Source of the DNA: an uncultured Alistipes sp.
GTDB lineage: Bacteria; Bacteroidota; Bacteroidia; Bacteroidales; Rikenellaceae
Direction: 5' to 3'
NCBI GenBank assembly: GCA_949283205.1
Contig: CASDSD010000004.1
Location: 1 to 58,023, forward strand
DNA: 58,023 bases
The notes under the pieces were generated by a model. The model worked only from the letters and a program-made list of their open reading frames with translations, was not told the origin of the DNA and did no database searches. This document shows positions 25,635-34,833 of this stretch, piece by piece. Within the stretch, counting starts at the first letter, position 1. Each line of letters opens with the position of its first letter. The translations under genes were made by a program, and so were the position numbers.

Positions 25635-25716
25635 AAAAGACGGGGCATGCCGCCGGCAGCGCCCGCCGCAGCGCGGGAGCCTCCGTCCCCACCCACTACA
25701 ACCGAAACACCACCCC

Positions 25717-27960
25717 ATGAAAAACCACATCCTAAAAGCACTTGTTGCGGCTGCGGCCATCGCCGCTGCGGTGTCATGCACACCCGCCGCCGCACCCGAC
25801 CTCGCCGCCATAGATTCGTTCGAGGCGGCCCGTCCCGTCTGGGCCCAGGGGCGCGAGACGGAGAAGAACCTCACCCTCTCTTTCCGTCAGGACATACGCG
25901 CCCGCCGCGTATCATCGGCCCTGATAAGCATCGCCGCCTCGACAGACTACCGCCTGCGCGTGAACGGCGAGTTCGTGGCGCACGGCCCCTGCGTCGCGGC
26001 ACACGACTTCTACCGCGTCGACTGCTACGACATAGCCCCCTACATGCACCGCGGCGACAACATCGTCGCCATCGAGGTGGCCGGGTACAACGAACCGAGC
26101 TACTACCTGCTCGACCAACCATCGTTCCTGCAGGCCGAGGTGGTGCTCAACGGCGAGTGCGTCGCCGCCACGGGACGCGACTTCACAGCCTACGAGCTGC
26201 GCCAGCGCAAGGCCGACGTGCCGCGCTTCAGCTTCCAGCGCCCCTTCACCGAGTACTACACCCTCGCGCCCGACTTCGACGCCTGGGCCTGCGACCCCGC
26301 ATGGGACGCCGCGGCAGCCGGGACCGCCGAGGCCGTCACCCTCGCCGAACAGCCCGCGAAACAGCTGCTCCCGCGCCGCGTCGCATACCCCGACTACCGC
26401 GTACACGAGGCCCGCGCCATACAGGGCGGAATATACAAGTTCGACTGCAACAGCAGCGGGTTCCTCGGCATCGAGGTCGAGGTAACGGAGCCCTCACGCC
26501 TCAAGGTGTCGTTCGACGAGCTGCTCACCGCCGACGGCCATGTCAACATAGGGCGCCTCGGGTGTCAGGCATACGTCACATACGAGCTGCAGCCCGGCTC
26601 GTACCGCCTCGAGAGCTTCGAGCCCTACACCATGCAGTATGCCGAGCCGGTCTTCGAGACGGGTGCCGGCCGCATATCACGCATCTACATGCGCGACTAC
26701 TGCAACGCCGACGTACACCGCGGCACCTTCTCGTCGTCGAACGCCGACCTCGACCGCCTCTTCGAGACGGCGCGCGAGACGCACCGCCAGAGCGCCCTCG
26801 ACGTATTCATGGACACGCCGTCGCGCGAGCGCGCCGGATGGCTCTGCGACAGCTACTTCTCGGCACGCGTGGCCTTCGACCTGGCGGGCCATACGAAGCT
26901 CGAGAAGAACTTCATCGAGAACTTCCTGCTGCCCGAGCGCTTCAAGGACATAGACCCCGGCATGCTCCCCATGTGCTACCCCTCGGACCACCGCAACGGC
27001 AACTACATACCCAACTGGGCGATGTGGTTCGTCGTCGAGCTGGAGGAGTACCTCCACCGCAGCGGCGACACCGCAACAATAGAGGCGGCGCGCAAGCGCG
27101 TCTATGACCTCATAGAGTACTTCCGCCCCTACCTCAACAGCGACGGTCTCCTGGAAAAGCTCGACCGCTGGATCTTCGTCGAGTGGTCGGCCGCGAACGA
27201 CTACGTGCAGGACGTCAACTACCCGACCAACATGCTCTATGCCGAGATGCTCGACGTGGCGGCGCGCCTCTACGGCGACGAGGCCCTCGCCGCACAGGCC
27301 GAGGCCGTGCGCCGAACCATACGCGGGCAGGCCTTCGACGGCCGCTTCTTCTGCGACAACGCCGTCCGCGGCAAGGACGGCACGCTGCGCCGCACCGACA
27401 ACCACACGGAGGTGTGCCAGTACTACGCCTTCTTCTTCCGCACGGCCACGCCGGAGCTATATCCCGAGCTGTGGGCGCGCCTGCGCGACGAGTTCGGCCC
27501 GGCACGCAAGCAGCACAACCCCTATCCCGACGTCGCCTTCGCCAACGCCTTCATAGGCAACTACCTGCGCCTCGAGCTGCTCTCGCGCGAGGGCCTCTCG
27601 CGCCAGATCCTCGACGAGTCAATCGCCGAGTACCTCACCATGGCCGACCAGACGGGGACCCTCTGGGAGAACATGACCAGCGTGGCAAGCTGCAACCACG
27701 GTTTCGCCGCGCACCTGGTACGGGTGCTCTACCGCGACGTACTCGGCGTATACGACATCTCGCCCACGGAGAAGAAGGTGCGCCTGCGCTTCGTCGACTC
27801 TGGCCTCACACACTGCAAGGGGTCGATACCCGTCGGGGACGACTCGCTCGACATCGCGTGGAGGATCGAGAACGGAACGGTAGTAATGGATGAATTCTCG
27901 CTGCCCGAGGGATACACCCCGGAGGTGATGCCCGCATCGATGCCCGTCAGCGGGATATAA
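25717..27960 (+). CDS. Alpha-L-rhamnosidase-like lipoprotein (GH78-related)
   Basis: The 747-residue protein has a lipobox ending at Cys21 (AAAIAAAVSC), so it is probably a lipoprotein. N-terminal beta domains (STDYRLRVNGEFVAHGP, GDNIVAIEVAGYNE) resemble the carbohydrate-binding modules of GH78 rhamnosidases. The alpha/alpha barrel carries DTPSRERAGWLCDSYFSA, where GH78 enzymes keep acidic catalytic residues, and WFVVELEEYLHRSGD. It probably removes rhamnose from plant or bacterial glycans, but other sugars are possible in this clan. It is a single gene downstream of the small RNA. Confidence 0.82.
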   Translation: MKNHILKALVAAAAIAAAVSCTPAAAPDLAAIDSFEAARPVWAQGRETEKNLTLSFRQDIRARRVSSALISIAASTDYRLRVNGEFVAHGPCVAAHDFYRVDCYDIAPYMHRGDNIVAIEVAGYNEPSYYLLDQPSFLQAEVVLNGECVAATGRDFTAYELRQRKADVPRFSFQRPFTEYYTLAPDFDAWACDPAWDAAAAGTAEAVTLAEQPAKQLLPRRVAYPDYRVHEARAIQGGIYKFDCNSSGFLGIEVEVTEPSRLKVSFDELLTADGHVNIGRLGCQAYVTYELQPGSYRLESFEPYTMQYAEPVFETGAGRISRIYMRDYCNADVHRGTFSSSNADLDRLFETARETHRQSALDVFMDTPSRERAGWLCDSYFSARVAFDLAGHTKLEKNFIENFLLPERFKDIDPGMLPMCYPSDHRNGNYIPNWAMWFVVELEEYLHRSGDTATIEAARKRVYDLIEYFRPYLNSDGLLEKLDRWIFVEWSAANDYVQDVNYPTNMLYAEMLDVAARLYGDEALAAQAEAVRRTIRGQAFDGRFFCDNAVRGKDGTLRRTDNHTEVCQYYAFFFRTATPELYPELWARLRDEFGPARKQHNPYPDVAFANAFIGNYLRLELLSREGLSRQILDESIAEYLTMADQTGTLWENMTSVASCNHGFAAHLVRVLYRDVLGVYDISPTEKKVRLRFVDSGLTHCKGSIPVGDDSLDIAWRIENGTVVMDEFSLPEGYTPEVMPASMPVSGI

Positions 27961-28290
27961 TGCCAAACGGCGGCATGTGGACTGAGTGCCGCCAAGGGAA
28001 AGACGGGGCCGGGAACGCCGCACCATACACTGCCCGCGGCGCAACACCCGCCCCGAAACCCCGATAGCCCGGCCAGGCATGCTGCAGGCGGCCATGACGG
28101 CCGCCACGGCAGGGGGCAGGACACAGGTTCGGCCGTCTCAACATGGTACGGCTGGGTGCAGGTCGCAGGGCCGGCCGCCACGGCTGGGTGCAGGGCGCAG
28201 GTGCGGCAGAGTACGGCAGGGCGCAGGTGCGGCAGGGTGCGGAGCCCCCGCATGCGGCACCTGCGCAGCCGGCAGACATATAGGTACGGA
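27961..28290. repeat. Intergenic region with GC-rich minisatellite
   Basis: The 525-base gap between convergent genes carries degenerate repeats between about 28140 and 28260. GGGCGCAGGTGCGGCAG occurs exactly at 28193-28209 and 28219-28235, and ACGGCTGGGTGCAGG occurs twice nearby. The rest up to the terminator at 28295 shows no gene. Confidence 0.7.
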
Positions 28291-28294
28291 AACG

Positions 28295-28330
28295 GAAAAC
28301 CCCGCCTCCTCATCGGGAGACGGGGTTTTC
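28295..28330. terminator. Bidirectional terminator between convergent genes
   Basis: GAAAACCCCGCCTC (28295-28308) pairs with GAGACGGGGTTTTC (28317-28330), with one wobble or mismatch. The stem ends in A runs on one side and T runs on the other, so it can serve the GH78-like gene and the DUF1080 gene. It resembles the hairpin at 52501-52538. Confidence 0.8.
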
Positions 28331-28486
28331 GCATTACGCATCGGGATGCACCGCCCGCAGGATATATTGGCAGATGCTGGCGGACACGGGTGCAGGCCGG
28401 ATGCGGCCGCCGCACGGGCGGCATGTCTCATCATGCGGCCGCAGCGGGACCGTCGTCAGCAGGCCCCGCGGCACGCCGCCATGCCA

Positions 28487-29260
28487 TTAGAGTTTGCGCA
28501 CCCAGATGTTGCGGAAGCTGATAGGCTCGCTCGGGTCGCCGTGGCTCTGCAGTCGGATCGGGCCGTCACCGTGCTTCACCACGCGCGGCAGGCCGATATA
28601 CTCCGTGGTGCCGAGGATGGTGAAGTTGTTCAGCAGCACGATGCCGTTCTGGATAACGGTAACGGTAGGATGTACCTTGTAGGTGCCGTCCTCGTTGAAG
28701 ACGGGGGCGTTGTAGATGATGTCGTAGACATTCCACTCGCCCGGCTTGCGCATGGCGTTGGCCAGGGGCACCACCTGCTTGTAGACGCTGCCCGTCTGTC
28801 CGTTCACGTAGGTCTCGTTCTGGTAGCAGTCGAGAATCTGGATCTCATACATGTTCTGCATGAAGACGCCGCTGTTGCCGCGCGCCTGGCTCTCGCCCGT
28901 GATACCCTCCGGAACCATCCACTCGAGGTGGAGCTGGTAGCTGCCGAAGTTCTCGCGCGTCTGGATGTCGCCCTTGCTCTTGTCGACGGTGAAGACACCG
29001 TCATGCACGCGCCACTCGGCGGCACCGCCCGTATTGCTGCTAACCCATGCATCGAGGTTCTTGCCGTCGAAGAGCACTATGGCATCCGACGGCGCCGAAG
29101 CCGTAGCCTGGTCACCCGGCGTCACAACCTTCGGTTGCGGCGTCCAGAACTCCGTCATCCCCGGGCGCATGCGCTCCGGCTGCGGATACTCCTTCTTCTC
29201 CTGCGCTGTGGCGACGACAGCCAACGATACGGCCATCGCCGAAAGAATCAATCTCTTCAT
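28487..29260 (-). CDS. Secreted DUF1080 (3-keto-disaccharide hydrolase-type) protein
   Basis: The 257-residue protein has a signal peptide (LILSAMAVSLAVVATAQ) and a single DUF1080 jelly-roll from about residue 60. SDAIVLFDGKNLDAWVS, ARGNSGVFMQNMYEIQILD and the C-terminal PISFRNIWVRKL are classic DUF1080 motifs. In Bacteroides, members of this family act on 3-keto glycosides after oxidation by partner oxidoreductases. No oxidoreductase is adjacent here. A -7-like TATATTTG lies at 29290-29297 upstream, with GTG instead of TTG at the -33 position. Confidence 0.9.
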   Translation of the reverse strand: MKRLILSAMAVSLAVVATAQEKKEYPQPERMRPGMTEFWTPQPKVVTPGDQATASAPSDAIVLFDGKNLDAWVSSNTGGAAEWRVHDGVFTVDKSKGDIQTRENFGSYQLHLEWMVPEGITGESQARGNSGVFMQNMYEIQILDCYQNETYVNGQTGSVYKQVVPLANAMRKPGEWNVYDIIYNAPVFNEDGTYKVHPTVTVIQNGIVLLNNFTILGTTEYIGLPRVVKHGDGPIRLQSHGDPSEPISFRNIWVRKL

Positions 29261-29566
29261 GTGTGTGTGATTTTAGGTTTTAACAAGAGCAAATATACAA
29301 AAAAATATATCTACATAACACTTTTTCACATGACAAAACGCGCCGTACCCCGTGCGGGGAGGCCCGTTGCGGCGCGAAAGGGCTGGCAATCTTTCCTTTC
29401 GCCTTACAATTTTTCAGCGGCCGGGCGCCAGCGGCGCCATTCCCCTGCCGGCCGCGCGTCCCCGTCCGGCCACAATCCCCGCATCGCGGCTGCGCGCCCG
29501 CCCCGAGCCACAACGCGGAACGGACCCGCAAAATACCGTTGCGGGACAACGGCACCCGCCGCGATG

Positions 29567-29741
29567 TCAGTATCTGAACCCGATGGAGAGGTATACGTTC
29601 CCGTAATTGTCGAGCCCTGCCGTGCGGGAATCAATGAATCTGTAACCGAGCTCCACCACGGGCGAGAATCTGTATGCCTTTACATACCAGGCCAGCGACA
29701 GATCATATGCCGAGCGCCGCCGCGCAGATCAGTCTCCTCAT
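29567..29741 (-). pseudogene. Outer-membrane beta-barrel gene remnant
   Basis: On the minus strand an ATG at 29741 begins a short signal-like sequence (MRRLICAAALGI) that stops after 12 codons. In the next frame the sequence continues as typical barrel strands (AYDLSLAWYVKAYRFSPVVE, later GNVYLSIGFRY) to the stop at 29567-29569. The final aromatic residue and alternating strands fit the C-terminus of an outer-membrane protein. The total repaired length would be only about 58 residues, so an internal deletion with a frameshift is likely. A promoter remains upstream (29848-29878). Confidence 0.65.
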
Positions 29742-29847
29742 AATGTTTTGTCGTTTTGTCGTTTTGAGCCGGAGGCCCCCGCACCTTCGGGCTGTCCCCG
29801 CCACCGAAGGGCCTTTCACGGCCCCGCCGGCCCCGATACCGGCCTTA

Positions 29848-29878
29848 CGAAGGTAGTAAAAAACGGGTATACGGCCAA
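29848..29878 (-). promoter_or_regulatory. Promoter upstream of the barrel remnant
   Basis: On the minus strand TTG (29878-29876), 20 bases, then TACCTTCG (29855-29848), one base from TAnnTTTG. It lies about 105 bases before the remnant ATG. Confidence 0.6.
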
Positions 29879-29956
29879 AACCCCGCAGCGGGGATCAAGG
29901 GGAGGAGCGGCGTGCCGCCCCGACGGGAGGGCACGCCGAGACACCGGCAGGGGCCG

Positions 29957-32900
29957 TTACCGCTCCCCTGCATCCTTTTTCTTCTTCGCGGGGGTTTCGG
30001 CCGCGGGCTTCTCACCCACCGTCTCGAGCATCAGCTCCACGGCGCGGCGCAGCTGCAGGTCCTCGCCCCGGAGCTGCGACGCGGGCGGGTTGGCCACATA
30101 GACGTCGGGCTCCACCTGCGTGTTCTCCGAGAAGACGCCCCGCATGTCGCGGCACCCCACCTGCGGGATGCCGAAGACGATCGTGGGGTCGATCTGCGTC
30201 TCCCACCATACGGCCGTCATCGTGCCCGGCACGGGCGTGCCCACCAGCTTGCCGAGGCCCAGCTCCTTGTATACCCACGGCGTGCCGCAGGCGTTCGAGT
30301 AGTTGTCCTCGCAGATGAGCATGCACGACGGCCGCAGCCACTTGTTGAAGGGGTCCGACCCGATATACTGGCCGCGCGGCACGAACTGCTGGTACTCCTT
30401 GCCGCCGAGCAGCGTCACCACATCGTCGTGGAGCCAGCCGCCGCCGTTGTGGCGCGTGTCGATGACCACCGCCTCGCAATTGCGGAAACGCCCCAGCAGC
30501 TCGCTGTACAGGTGCCGGAAGCTCTCGCTGTCCATGGCCCGGATGTGGACATACCCCACACGGCCGTCCGAGAGGCGCTCCACCTCCTTGCGGCAGCGCT
30601 CCCGCCAGCGGTTGTAGAGCAGCTCGTTCACCTCGCCCGCGCCGATGCCCCGCACCGTCACCTCGAAGGTCTTGCCCCCCTTGCGGATGCCGAGGCGCAT
30701 CTTGCGACCCACCTTGCCCTCGAACAGCGGGTAGTAGTCCTTGCCGGCGAGTATCTTCTCGCCGTCGACGCTCTCGATGATGCAGCCGGCCTCCACCTCG
30801 GTCTTCATGATGTCGAAGGGGCTCTTGGCCATCACCTCCTTGATCTTCAGACCGTCGCCCTCGTATGTCTCGTCATAGAAGACTCCCAGCGATGCCGTCG
30901 CCAGCGACGCCCCCGGGCCGTAGTAGCGCGCACCCGTATGCGAGGCGTTCAGCTCGCCCAGCATCTCCGACAGCATCTCCGTGAAGTCGTAGTTGTTGTT
31001 TATGTGGGGCAGGAACCGCTCGTAGACACTGCGGTAGTACTCCCAGTCCACACCGTGCAGGTCGACGTCGTAGAACTTGTCCTTGACCTGGCTCCACACG
31101 TGGTTGAAGATATAGTCGCGCTCCTCGTAGGGACGGTAGTCCTGGAACGCCTCGAACTCGATCCGCTTCGTCTCGCCGTTGGCCAGCGACACGCGGCGCA
31201 TGCCGCCGCCGCACAGGTAGAGGTTTTCGATATTGCGGTCCACGACGAAGCCCCCGCCGACACCCTGCGCCAGGATGCGCATCGAGTAGTCCTTCAGGTC
31301 GCGCACCCACAGGTCCGTAGAACCGCCCTCCGACGACACAAGATAGTAGAGCTTGTCGCCCGTCTTCGACAGCACCGCACCCACGCCGCGCGACGAGTGC
31401 AGCGTAAGACGCACGATGCGGTCGCGGCAGTTCTCGAGGTCGAACTCCAGAGGCTCCACCTCGGGCACGGCGGCGGCACCCTTCTCCTCGGCCTTCTCGC
31501 CGGCCTTCTTCTCATCCTCGGCCTTCTTCTCGTCGGCCTTCTTCTCCTTCTGCGGCTTGTTCTCCTCCAGAAGAGCCAGGTCCTCACGGTTCATGCGGAA
31601 CTTCTCGTAGGCCTCCACGTCGAAGAACATGATGTAGACGTCGAACTCCGAGCCCCACGACCCGTGGCTGCGGTAGCCCGCACGGTCGCTGTACCATATC
31701 ATCGCCTTGCCGTCGAGCGCCCACGTCGCCCCCTGGTCCGTATAGCCGCTCTGCGTCAGATTGTGCATCTCGCCCGAGCCGTCCGCCTTGACCAGAACCA
31801 CGTCCTTGTTGTTCCAGCCGCCGATGCCTATGTAGTCCGAAAGGATCCACCGGCTGTCGGGCGACCACTCGAAGTGCTGGTCCCCGTCCGAGTAGGAATA
31901 CTGCCACTTGCCCTCCATCGCCGTGCGTACCTTGCCGCTCTTGAGGTTGACGATGCGGATGGCCGTGCGGTCCTCCAGGAAGGCTACCTCCTTGCCGTCG
32001 GGGCTGTAGGCGGGCTGGAACGACGCCACCTTCGAGTTGGTGAGGTTGCGCTCCGTGATGTCGGTGGCGTAGGTGAACTGTTTCTCCTCCTTGTCGGCGA
32101 TCGTCGCCTCGTATATCTGCCACAGGCCGCCGCGCTCCGACGCATAGACTATCGAGCGGCCGTCGGGCGAGAACTGCACGCCCCGCTCCTGGTCCTGCGT
32201 CGAGGTGATCTGCCGCGTGGTGCGGTACTCAACCGAAGTCACATAGACGTCGCCCCCCATGATGAAGGCCACCTCCTTGCCCGTGGGCGAGGGCGATATC
32301 TCCGTGGCGCCGCTCGTGCGCAGGCGGCGGATCACGTCGCGGTCCTGCTTGTCGGCCACGATCTCCACCTCGACCTTCTGCGGCTCGCCGCCCTCGCGCA
32401 GCGTGTAGAGCTCGCCGTCCTGCGAGAAGCAGAGCGTGCCGTCACGCGAGATGGTCAGGAAACGTACCGGATTCTTCTCGAAGCGGGTCACCTGCTCGGC
32501 CTCCGACGCCCCCTTGCGGCGGCGCCATACGTTCGAGGTGCCGTCCTGCTCCGACAGGTAGTAGAACGACTCGCCGTCGGGCGCCCACACGGGCTCGCGG
32601 TCCTCGCCCTCGAAGTCGGTCTGGCGCGTGTAGGTGCGCTCGTCCCCGAGCGTGCAGGTCCACACGTCACGCGTGATCGACGCCGTCTCATGCTTGCGCC
32701 ACGGGTCCTCGTAGCCCTTGCGGTCGTGGTAGATCAGCTCGCGGCCGTCGGCGCTAACCCATATATGCTCCATCGTCAGCGACGAGAAGAGGCGCGGCCG
32801 CCCGCCCGAGGCCGGAACCTCGTATATCTGCGGGAACTGCGCCGAGGGGAACTGCGCATCCTCGGCCGAGGGCATGATGTTCGCCGTGAAGAGAACCACA

Positions 32901-33265
32901 CTGTCCGAGAGGAACGCTACGGGACGCTCCGCCGCCGAGTGGGTCGTCAGCCGCCGCGGCTCCCCGCCGCCGGCATCGACGATAAATACGTCCATGCCCC
33001 CGAGGCGGTCCGAGGCGAAGGCTATGCTCCGGCTGTCGGGACTCCATACGGGGTCGGTGTCGTAGCCCGCATGCGAGGTGATCTGTTCGGCACGGCCGCC
33101 CGCCACGGGAACCGTGTAGATGTCGCCGCGGTAGGTGAAGGCGATGCGCGTGCCGTCGGGCGAGATGGCGTTGTGCCGCAGCCACAGCGGCCTCTCCGCC
33201 GACACGGCCGGAACGACATGCGCTATCGCTGCCGCGGCCGCAAGGGTGATGAGTAGTTTTTTCAT
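29957..33265 (-). CDS. Tricorn-like S41 family protease, exported
   Basis: The 1102-residue protein starts with a signal peptide (LLITLAAAAAIAHVVPAVSA). Beta-propeller PD40-type repeats follow (AISPDGTRIAFTYRGDIYTV, DPVWSPDSRSIAFASDRLGG). A Lys/Glu/Ala-rich insert covers about residues 565-600 (KKADEKKAEDEKKAGEKAEE). The C-terminal half has the tricorn core, a PDZ-like region and the S41 peptidase, with AVVIDTRHNGGGWLHDD and the likely nucleophile Ser990 in DNYSNACGTP. Tricorn-type enzymes trim peptides. Here the export signal suggests periplasmic degradation of peptides or proteins. The gene stands alone between the remnant and murA. Confidence 0.92.
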   Translation of the reverse strand: MKKLLITLAAAAAIAHVVPAVSAERPLWLRHNAISPDGTRIAFTYRGDIYTVPVAGGRAEQITSHAGYDTDPVWSPDSRSIAFASDRLGGMDVFIVDAGGGEPRRLTTHSAAERPVAFLSDSVVLFTANIMPSAEDAQFPSAQFPQIYEVPASGGRPRLFSSLTMEHIWVSADGRELIYHDRKGYEDPWRKHETASITRDVWTCTLGDERTYTRQTDFEGEDREPVWAPDGESFYYLSEQDGTSNVWRRRKGASEAEQVTRFEKNPVRFLTISRDGTLCFSQDGELYTLREGGEPQKVEVEIVADKQDRDVIRRLRTSGATEISPSPTGKEVAFIMGGDVYVTSVEYRTTRQITSTQDQERGVQFSPDGRSIVYASERGGLWQIYEATIADKEEKQFTYATDITERNLTNSKVASFQPAYSPDGKEVAFLEDRTAIRIVNLKSGKVRTAMEGKWQYSYSDGDQHFEWSPDSRWILSDYIGIGGWNNKDVVLVKADGSGEMHNLTQSGYTDQGATWALDGKAMIWYSDRAGYRSHGSWGSEFDVYIMFFDVEAYEKFRMNREDLALLEENKPQKEKKADEKKAEDEKKAGEKAEEKGAAAVPEVEPLEFDLENCRDRIVRLTLHSSRGVGAVLSKTGDKLYYLVSSEGGSTDLWVRDLKDYSMRILAQGVGGGFVVDRNIENLYLCGGGMRRVSLANGETKRIEFEAFQDYRPYEERDYIFNHVWSQVKDKFYDVDLHGVDWEYYRSVYERFLPHINNNYDFTEMLSEMLGELNASHTGARYYGPGASLATASLGVFYDETYEGDGLKIKEVMAKSPFDIMKTEVEAGCIIESVDGEKILAGKDYYPLFEGKVGRKMRLGIRKGGKTFEVTVRGIGAGEVNELLYNRWRERCRKEVERLSDGRVGYVHIRAMDSESFRHLYSELLGRFRNCEAVVIDTRHNGGGWLHDDVVTLLGGKEYQQFVPRGQYIGSDPFNKWLRPSCMLICEDNYSNACGTPWVYKELGLGKLVGTPVPGTMTAVWWETQIDPTIVFGIPQVGCRDMRGVFSENTQVEPDVYVANPPASQLRGEDLQLRRAVELMLETVGEKPAAETPAKKKKDAGER

Positions 33266-33459
33266 GAAGTTACGGGTTTTTATTTCGATGTCTATCCTAT
33301 GTCATATCGGGTCGTGCGGAGTGCCTCTTTCCGCTGCCCAAAAATAACGATAAAAAAACGAGGCGTTCACCTCCGAAGGGATATTTTTACCCGAAAAGGG
33401 GGAAAACACCCGCCCGCAGGGCGCCGCCGCGGCCGATCTCATTTTTCGCCGCCGCGATT

Positions 33460-33489
33460 TTGCCCGTTCGCCATTATTCGCTACCTTTG
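33460..33489 (+). promoter_or_regulatory. murA promoter
   Basis: TTG (33460-33462), 19 bases, then TACCTTTG (33482-33489). It lies about 20 bases before the chosen murA start at 33510 and supports that start over the ATA/ATG region upstream. Confidence 0.87.
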
Positions 33490-33509
33490 GTGAAACATTG
33501 ATCCGATAT

Positions 33510-34820
33510 ATGGCCGTATTCAAAGTCGAAGGGGGCACGCGCCTCCACGGCGCCGTCCGTCCGCAGGGCGCCAAAAACGAAGCATTGCAGATACTTTGCG
33601 CCACGCTCCTCACGCCCGAGCGCGTCGTCGTACACAACGTCCCGCAGATACTCGACGTCATGCAGCTCATCGAGCTGCTCGCCGCCATGGGCGTCGAAGT
33701 CGAAAACCTCGGCGGCGACAGCTACTCCTTCCGCGCCGCGGACATAGACCTCGACTACCTGCGCAGCGACGACTACCACCGCCGCTGCCGCCGCCTCCGC
33801 GGCTCCGTCATGATGATAGGGCCCCTGCTGGCACGCTTCGGCGTGGGGTACATTCCCAAGCCCGGCGGCGACAAGATCGGACGCCGCCGCCTCGACACCC
33901 ACTTCCTCGGATTCCAGAAACTCGGCGCCACGTTCGACTTCGACCAGGCCGAGGAGTTCTTCTCGGTGGAGGCCAAACGGCTCAAGGGGTGCTACATGCT
34001 CCTCGACGAGGCCTCCGTGACCGGCACCGCCAACATAATCATGGCCGCCGTCTTCGCCGAGGGCATAACCACCATCTACAACGCCGCCTGCGAACCATAC
34101 GTGCAGCAGCTCTGCCGCATGCTCAACAGCATGGGCGCCCGCATCTCGGGCATAGCATCCAACCTGCTCACCATAGAGGGCGTGCGCGAGCTCCACGGCA
34201 CGGAACATACCCTGCTGCCCGACATGATCGAGGTGGGCAGCTTCATCGGCATGGCCGCCATGACGCAGTCGGAGCTTACGATAAAGGATGTGTCGTACGA
34301 CAACCTCGGCATCATACCGGCGCAGTTCGCACGCCTCGGCATACGCTTCGAGCAGCGCGGCGACGACATATACATCCCCCAGCAGGAACACTACGCCATC
34401 GAGAGCTTCATCGACGGCTCGATCATGACCATCGCCGACGCCCCGTGGCCGGGCCTTACGCCCGACCTGCTGTCGATATTCCTCGTGGTGGCGACGCAGG
34501 CCAAGGGCGCCGTGCTCATACATCAGAAGATGTTCGAGAGCCGCCTCTTCTTCGTCGACAAGCTCATCGACATGGGGGCGCAGATCATCCTCTGCGACCC
34601 GCACCGCGCCACCGTCATAGGCCACGACCGCCGCATACCCCTGCGCGCCACACGCATGTCGTCGCCCGACATCCGCGCCGGCGTGGCGCTGCTCATCGCC
34701 GCCATGAGCGCCGAGGGCACCAGCACCATACAGAACATCGAGCAGATCGACCGCGGCTACCGCGACATCGACGGCCGCCTCAACGCCCTCGGCGCCCGCA
34801 TAACCCGCCTCGACGAGTAA
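33510..34820 (+). CDS. murA: UDP-N-acetylglucosamine 1-carboxyvinyltransferase MurA
   Basis: The 436-residue enzyme transfers enolpyruvate to UDP-GlcNAc, the first committed step of peptidoglycan synthesis. It shows the EPT fold with the N-terminal RPQGAKNEALQILCAT and the C-terminal RAGVALLIAAMSAEGTS motifs. The catalytic loop reads PKPGGDKIGRRRLDTH. Asp121 replaces the Cys that is usual in this loop (Cys115 in E. coli). The same swap is known to give fosfomycin insensitivity in other bacteria. Start M5 (33510) was chosen by the promoter position. The next gene begins 13 bases later. Confidence 0.96.
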   Translation: MAVFKVEGGTRLHGAVRPQGAKNEALQILCATLLTPERVVVHNVPQILDVMQLIELLAAMGVEVENLGGDSYSFRAADIDLDYLRSDDYHRRCRRLRGSVMMIGPLLARFGVGYIPKPGGDKIGRRRLDTHFLGFQKLGATFDFDQAEEFFSVEAKRLKGCYMLLDEASVTGTANIIMAAVFAEGITTIYNAACEPYVQQLCRMLNSMGARISGIASNLLTIEGVRELHGTEHTLLPDMIEVGSFIGMAAMTQSELTIKDVSYDNLGIIPAQFARLGIRFEQRGDDIYIPQQEHYAIESFIDGSIMTIADAPWPGLTPDLLSIFLVVATQAKGAVLIHQKMFESRLFFVDKLIDMGAQIILCDPHRATVIGHDRRIPLRATRMSSPDIRAGVALLIAAMSAEGTSTIQNIEQIDRGYRDIDGRLNALGARITRLDE

Positions 34821-34833
34821 AAACCATATAATT

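Noticed and set aside
29340-29566. Further coding sequence downstream of the barrel remnant
   Set aside because: No frame shows a motif or codon pattern; only a weak hairpin (29374-29402) is seen.
29912-33256. A 1,114-codon open frame opposite the tricorn-like gene
   Set aside because: The minus-strand protein has a signal peptide, propeller repeats and a catalytic site; the plus-strand frame has none.
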